From assembly GCF_032854445.1 (NCBI RefSeq), contig NC_088299.1, positions 7,666,324-7,730,323 of the forward strand: a stretch of 64,000 nt of DNA, in the 5' to 3' direction. Source of the DNA: Liolophura sinensis. Its lineage: Eukaryota; Mollusca; Polyplacophora; Chitonida; Chitonidae. The position numbers were made by a program, and so were the translations under genes. Position 1 is the first letter of the stretch, and every line of letters starts with the position of its first letter. Below the pieces are notes generated by a model that was not told the origin of the DNA, made no database searches, and saw nothing but the letters and a program-made list of their open reading frames with translations. Positions 58,771 through 64,000 of this stretch are shown in pieces.

Positions 58771-58794
58771 AAATAACACACACACACACACACA
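58771..58794 (+). repeat. (AC)n microsatellite
   Basis: About ten AC units. Confidence 0.85.
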
Positions 58795-59515
58795 AACGGA
58801 AAAGTGTCACGGAGCAACCGGGAGTTTTCTCGAATAACGGAAAACCCATTTGCCTATTTTATCCAGTTAGACCTTTTTGAATTAAACAGCTGCGGTCCAC
58901 ACTGGCTTTCTTAATTTACATTAGCCTGTATGACATGTTAACCAGGTGCAATGCCTTCAGAAATCCTGCTAATTTGAACACGAATTAAGACGAAAATTTA
59001 GTTAGGGCTTCGCTCTATCTGCTAGGTTACCCATTTCCAGGCATAGTTATTCCAAAGTTGGAATTCACCGGAAAGGAAAATGTCCGCTTATTCCCGTATT
59101 GTTAGTCTAGTCGTCTAGTCATGTTAGTATATGAGACTGAGATTACCAGGTTTCAAACTGATCAAATTAAGACGCTATTCTCATCTCAAAATAACGAGGT
59201 CTCGGGCTATCATCCAGCAATCGTTAATTAATTAAAAAACACTGTCTCAGTATTTCGGCCTACTTAACAAGGTCTCTAGTTTCTCTTGCATTAATCCGGG
59301 AAGTAACAAAGAACATGATGCAATACCTACATTAGATGATTAAACCTCCAATGAGATTAAAGGATTAGTGTCCAGATTAGGTACCTAAGTATAAACATTA
59401 TAACCTCTTTAAAAGAGGTTACCAGAGGGTAATCTGAGAAATGTAATTATGACTTAAAATCCACCAAAACAACCCTAGCATATCTCCAACCAGCCACCCG
59501 GTAAAGCTTAGCGGG

Positions 59516-59523
59516 TGACGTCA
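59516..59523. promoter_or_regulatory. CRE palindrome TGACGTCA upstream of the 59527 ATG
   Basis: A perfect 8-bp cAMP-response element sits four bases before the candidate ATG. The position is unusual but compatible with a short leader and a start site very close by. A specific 8-mer is expected roughly once per window by chance (another copy lies at 11490-11497), so the argument rests on its placement. Confidence 0.35.
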
Positions 59524-59526
59524 TAG

Positions 59527-59760
59527 ATGGCCAACCCAAGCTTACAACCTGGGAATTCGCATCAAAACAATGTCGTTTTCGAGATGAATTCTAGTTACGT
59601 AGAAGCAAATATCCTGCCGTATCAGTTTGAACCCATGGTGTACGACGTTGAAGTTCCGATTTATGACACTGGAATCTCTGGTCAGACTTCAGATTACGAG
59701 TTTTTCAGACGTCGAATTTTATCTTTATCTAGGCATTTTCATCAATGGCAATACTTACTG
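59527..59760 (+). CDS. Candidate first coding exon, unknown protein with PYQFEP motif
   Basis: An open frame of exactly 78 codons runs from ATG at 59527 to a good donor (CTG|GTAAGC) at 59760/59761, so the exon would end in phase 0. The peptide is hydrophilic, has an acidic middle (YDVEVPIYD), the short motif ILPYQFEP at residues 29-36 and a basic patch RRR at 61-63. Read-through past the donor becomes hydrophobic and stops at 59862, as expected for intron sequence. I have a loose memory of YxFEP motifs in invertebrate uncharacterised and transposon-associated proteins, but a five-residue motif is not enough for a family call. No downstream exon was recognised. A perfect CRE lies immediately upstream. 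A chance frame remains quite possible. Confidence 0.3.
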
Positions 59761-61185
59761 GTAAGCTATAGCCTTACCCTGTGTTACACTGTAGGTCTAC
59801 ATTTCGCGTGTATATCAGATTTAATATTTACTATTCTTTCCTTCTGTCCGTCTTCACAATAAATATCAGCCCTTTCCCTGAGTGGATTTACTTCAAAAAT
59901 GGGTTCGCGGGAATTAATTTTCGGGCATTTAATCAAGGCAATTCCGAAAAAATATTCTTATGAAAGGTGGCAAGAATCCTCTTTTGTCATCTGGATCAGA
60001 TGGAGAAAGGTGGCGCAGCATTCAAAGAGATGTCACTTGTTTTCGTTTGATGCGTATTTCTAAGGAAACCAGTATTTCATCCCCAGTCATTAATTCTTAA
60101 TTTACGTAGTCAACATGGTCAAGCAACACAATTAGTTTTGGATTGTTCTCGGTTTCAGTTGTCCACCGTAGCCGATCAGAAACCAGTAGCATTACCATAG
60201 CTGTCAAATGGCCATTGCGCTGTTGTACACAGTTCACAATTTGTTAGAAGTCCACTCATTGGTCGACATGAGGGACACAGACGGTTGTATAGCGTGTATC
60301 AAAGCGACATCTATTGGAAGGCATCACGTGGTTGTATCTACTTTTTTTTCACTTTAACGGCATAACAAAAAATAATGAAACTAATGACGAAAAAACTCCA
60401 GATTTGTTTTACACCTTACTAGCCCTATCACCAGAGTTTAGATGCATGCATTTAAAGCCTAAGTTTTTCCTCCATGCTTTTAAAATTTAGATGCCTGCCA
60501 GGATTTCTTATCCCAACTCCTGTCAGCCCTGCAAAGGTTTAGCTGGGTCTGGTGGATGTAAAACTCTTCCCTCTTGTGCCTTGAAACCACGCTTTTCTGA
60601 GGGCCAAATCGTCTGGCCATTTAAAAAAAAACTCCAGGGTTCTTTGACGACCTACTTTTGCAACGGTATGTAGAACAGCAAACCATTTCGTGGAGAAATT
60701 CGACACGCTTGTTGTCACCTGTGTGGGTTTTTTACACTGAACTAAATGGAGAATCTCTGATAAAGGATGGACTTGTATGACGTCATTCGGCGAGACTACC
60801 GAGTGTTGGCGAAAAAAAATGCATGAACCTAACCTCAGTGATGTAGTGCTATATTACTCAGATTACTGTACTTTTTTTCAATATTATTTTTACTCTCAAT
60901 TTAACAACATATACAAGGGTAGCTAATTATGAATAAATAACCAATCTTAAAACCAATCATTTAAGCTTGAACCTTTCCACTTTTTCATCTATTGATTTTG
61001 TCTGCTAAAAAAGCCACTTTACTAGACCAAGACATCTAATGATTGAATCCTGCATAGGTGGGAGGGTTAAGACGTACAGCATAGAGAGAAAAACCCAAAC
61101 AGCGACGACAGTGTAATAGTTGGCAAATGGTTACACGTAACCGGTGAAATACGGCCTCTGATCAGTTTACCTCACTTAGGGTTTT

Positions 61186-61304
61186 ATTCTAATTGTTAAT
61201 GTAATTGCATAGATTTGTAACAAATTACACGAGTTAAACAGAATTCTGTAAAAAAAAAGCAATAGTGATATTAATTGCAATTTATTAGACGTCACTGGTC
61301 TAGA
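61186..61304 (+). repeat. R110 dispersed repeat, copy 3
   Basis: AATTGTTAATGTAATTGCAT, then ATTGCAATTTATTAGACGTC and ACTGGTCTAGAAAT, the last matching copy 1 exactly over about 30 bp. Confidence 0.7.
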
Positions 61305-62901
61305 AATACTCAGAATGCTGTGTTGCCGTCACATTTAACATACAACAACATTGAAACAATGTAATGGGACAGACAAAGGCTAACAATCTTGTCATGGGTT
61401 ACAGTAATGACAATGAGAAACGAATGGGTTTAGACTCAAAAGCAAAAGCGTTTTTGTGAGGATGATAAAATAGAGAACACAACACAGGTGAAAATAGTTT
61501 TAAAAGTCCATATCCCATCACACCCTGATTTCTCGGATAGCTAACGACTTTTTTTAACGAACCATTTTTACAGAATGCAGTAGCCAATGAGAGCTTTTGT
61601 TTGTCCTCGAATGGTACGAGTAACGAAGGAGAAAATCGCAACATGGAAGTAGCAGGTTGCCTAAATATTTACTCTCTGCAAATTATCGATATGCAAATAT
61701 TTATCCCCGTGCTGAACGAATGCTGTTACTTAGAGGGTTTCTCCATGCCGTCAAAGTTCGATTTATATTATACACGGGTACACATGTATGGCTGACCAGA
61801 CATTGATTTCCTAGCCTTCCCGTTAAGTTTCTCTCATGCAAACGACTGTTTTAGCCAGCAGATTCAATTCCACATTTGCTATGTCGACATTTACAAGTAC
61901 TGTTGGCCAACAATAAATTGTAGATTTGTACGGCGCCAAGATTGACTTCCCATCTGTCACAAAGTTCGATATGTAACCACCTTCAAGGAACGATCAATTC
62001 CATGAAAAGCAGATGAATTTTTTTAGCAATCATCAATTCATAGACTGCTACTTGAATTAATGTTTCGAAATGAATGTAAAATACTCAGGTCCAAAAATTA
62101 ACATATTGAGAACATAGTTTTATTACTTTAGATATATTCAAATGTTTGGTTGCTGATTTGTTAAAAATTGGTTTTTATTTCAGAATTTCAATTTTCGTTT
62201 TAAAAACCCACACGAAGGTGGTCACCGATATGTTTAAAAAATAAAAGCATAGGATACTTTGAAAACCCGAATAAAGAAACATCACACGACTCTATGCCTC
62301 TGTCATTTTAGGTGCAACATTTCACCCATTGTTTTGTGTATTAATGAAAAGTCAACGTTGAAAGTAAGGTCAATCAGGGGAGTAGAAGTACTTTCCTGCT
62401 ATGTTGAATTGACAAACGAGGCGTGGTATTCCTCTAGATAACGTCAGTTCGTGTTAAGAAGTGGTTTTCCTATATTTGTTATAAACAACAATTCTGTATA
62501 CCGTATTAGGGATACAGGGTACCGACACTGGCGATGTTTGCAAGCGAAGTATTCAAATCACAGTTCTTGTCGCAAACCGGTGAAAAATATACGCGATGGA
62601 AACACAAAAGCACAAAAAGAAAACACATTCTTGGGCTGTAATCCTGGAAACTCGACCAAGATTAACAAAGGTCCAAAGATCGCGAAGAACTGCAAACGTA
62701 GTATGAGTAGTCTAACTCTGCTGTGACGTGAGCTTAAAGGAGATCGCCCACAGTCAGGAGAAGCCACATCCACTCACCAGGTATAAGATGAGTTTATGCA
62801 TGCAGAATCGTCGCTGATTAACTCCTGTGAGAGGTTGGTACTCCCAGGCTGAGCTAAGACGAAGCTGAATTTGAGATTCCGAACGTTCATTCAACCAATC
62901 T

Positions 62902-63028
62902 GCTGATGGTCGTGGGTTTCCCCCGGGCTGCGCCCGGTTTCCTCCCACCATAATGCTGGCCGCCGTCGTATAAGTGAGATATTCTTGAGTAGGGCGTAAA
63001 ACACCGATCAAATAAATAAATAAAAACC
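62902..63028 (+). repeat. SINE-A, 5'-truncated
   Basis: Starts GCTGATGGTCGTGGGTTTCC and is well preserved to TTGAGTAGGGCGTAAAACAC and (AAAT)n. AACCAAT at 62893-62899 and 63025-63031 is a probable 7-bp target-site duplication. No copy at the matching place in unit A, so it postdates the duplication. Confidence 0.88.
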
Positions 63029-64000
63029 AATTCCTGCGTTACAACATAGTCAGGCATTTGGCTGTATTCATCCCTTACCATGCTCCAGGCCTTAACCCAG
63101 AAAATCCTCTCTACAACGTGATTTAATAAGCGTCGAGTCCGTATCCAGTTAAGTCGCACATTGAAAATATACAATAGAACACAAGACTTTGCAACACGAA
63201 GATCGATATAACGTGTAAGTGATTACATATTTGCAACATAAAATTTATGGAAGCTTTCTTCGTAACCGATTAAGATGAAAGAATAGAGATTGTGTCCCTT
63301 TAAAGAAAACAATAATCACCCAACAACGAATTTCTATACGTCCAACTGAAAATGTCAGAAGATGATGAACATTATCAGAAGGACTTTATCTTTGACAATC
63401 ACTAAATGACAACAGCTAAAAGTTCATACATCCAACCCATTCAAATGACTGACACGGTTTCTAGACAAACACAAACAGGTCGAGTCAGCAAATACAGGTC
63501 GAGTCATGTTAAAGTGCAAACTCTTTTTTCTACTTGTGCTTTGTCGAAATGATTGTAGGATTGTACTTCATGTTCCAAAATACCGGAGTAGGACCATTTG
63601 GTAAAAAAAATACTAAAACAATGGAAGGATATCACATTTAAGGATATAACACTGTATGATTCATAATGATTTGCGGATTGTATACAGGAATGAGTCAAAC
63701 ATCAAAGGTAAACCGCCTTTAATAAGCTGAACAAGGTGTCGCCCACAGGTATTTCATCTGACAGGTAGAGGATCCACAGCCAGTTGCGACATGCGTCTGT
63801 GAAACATTTACCGGTCATTTTAACTGTCTTAGCCGTGAGAATGGTTAATGACACAAGGGCGGTAGACTGTACAGAGGTACTTTGACACTACAGATGTGGC
63901 CGACCACCAAGTGTGCTTAAAAAACAGAAAACGGTTTCTATGCCAAGCCCAGAGATGTGGGTCACCTTTCAAAGTTCACAATCCCAGTTCTACTCATTAT

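Larger units (their letters stand above)
58560..64000 (+). repeat. Segmental duplication, unit B (cut by window end)
   Basis: Matches unit A in order: 58717-58755, 58885-59060, 61368-61770, 62510-62580, 63483-63540 and 63680-63900. One ungapped block (58085 against 63696, 82 bp) gives about 60 identical positions by hand count. ATTTACCGGTCATTTTA is exact in both (58190-58206, 63806-63822). The candidate exon at 59527 has no counterpart that I can find in unit A. Confidence 0.65.

Overview
The window looks like a stretch of nuclear genome from an invertebrate animal, most likely a mollusc or another lophotrochozoan. It is AT-rich and almost free of genes. It is littered with two tRNA-derived SINE families of a kind I associate with molluscan genomes, and there is no prokaryote-like gene density. 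The species cannot be settled from the sequence alone. I see no rRNA gene, no canonical tRNA gene, no CRISPR array and no prokaryotic operon.

Only one gene is clear: a small atypical dual-specificity phosphatase on the + strand at about 32936-33409. It appears to be a single coding exon directly behind a good splice acceptor. A second, much weaker candidate is a first coding exon at 59527-59760, with a perfect CRE palindrome just before its ATG and a GTAAGC donor at its end. The other open frames are short, overlap each other or lie inside SINEs, and I do not regard them as genes.

The rest is a layered repeat landscape. SINE-A has about 30 copies or fragments. Its structure is a tRNA-like head, a GC-rich core, the 3' tail TTGAGTACGGCGTAAAAC and an (AAAT)n or A-run end. 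SINE-B has about 8 copies or fragments, with the tail TTGAGTACGACGTTAAAC and (ACTC)n. The two families share a homologous 3' end of about 45 bp, and several copies keep clean 9-13 bp target-site duplications, including strongly 5'-truncated ones. DNA-transposon-like elements with inverted termini lie at 2694-3286 (inside a SINE-B), 17527-17719 and 18029-18344 (with a SINE-A inside), 38309-38450 and 46656-47094 (flanked by a 6-bp duplication). A 38-bp satellite with an inverted single copy 250 bp upstream lies at 39937-40203.

Region by region: 0-5.2 kb is dense in SINEs and contains a nested TIR element. 5.2-14.6 kb is mostly unrecognised, with a promoter-like block at 8.83-8.90 kb and a degenerate tandem array at 9.1-9.3 kb. 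14.6-24.1 kb holds SINEs and the hairpin element family. 24.8-25.5 kb holds a (TA)n tract and a degenerate ACCTG-containing array. 29-32.7 kb holds SINE fragments. 32.9-36.8 kb holds the phosphatase and a very AT-rich downstream stretch. 37-46.6 kb holds many SINE-A copies and the satellite. 46.6-47.1 kb is the TIR element. From 53.1 kb to the end of the window the sequence is an old, diverged direct duplication: about 5.3-5.9 kb offset, about 73% identity in one block counted by hand, with a third partial copy at 49.88-50.2 kb.
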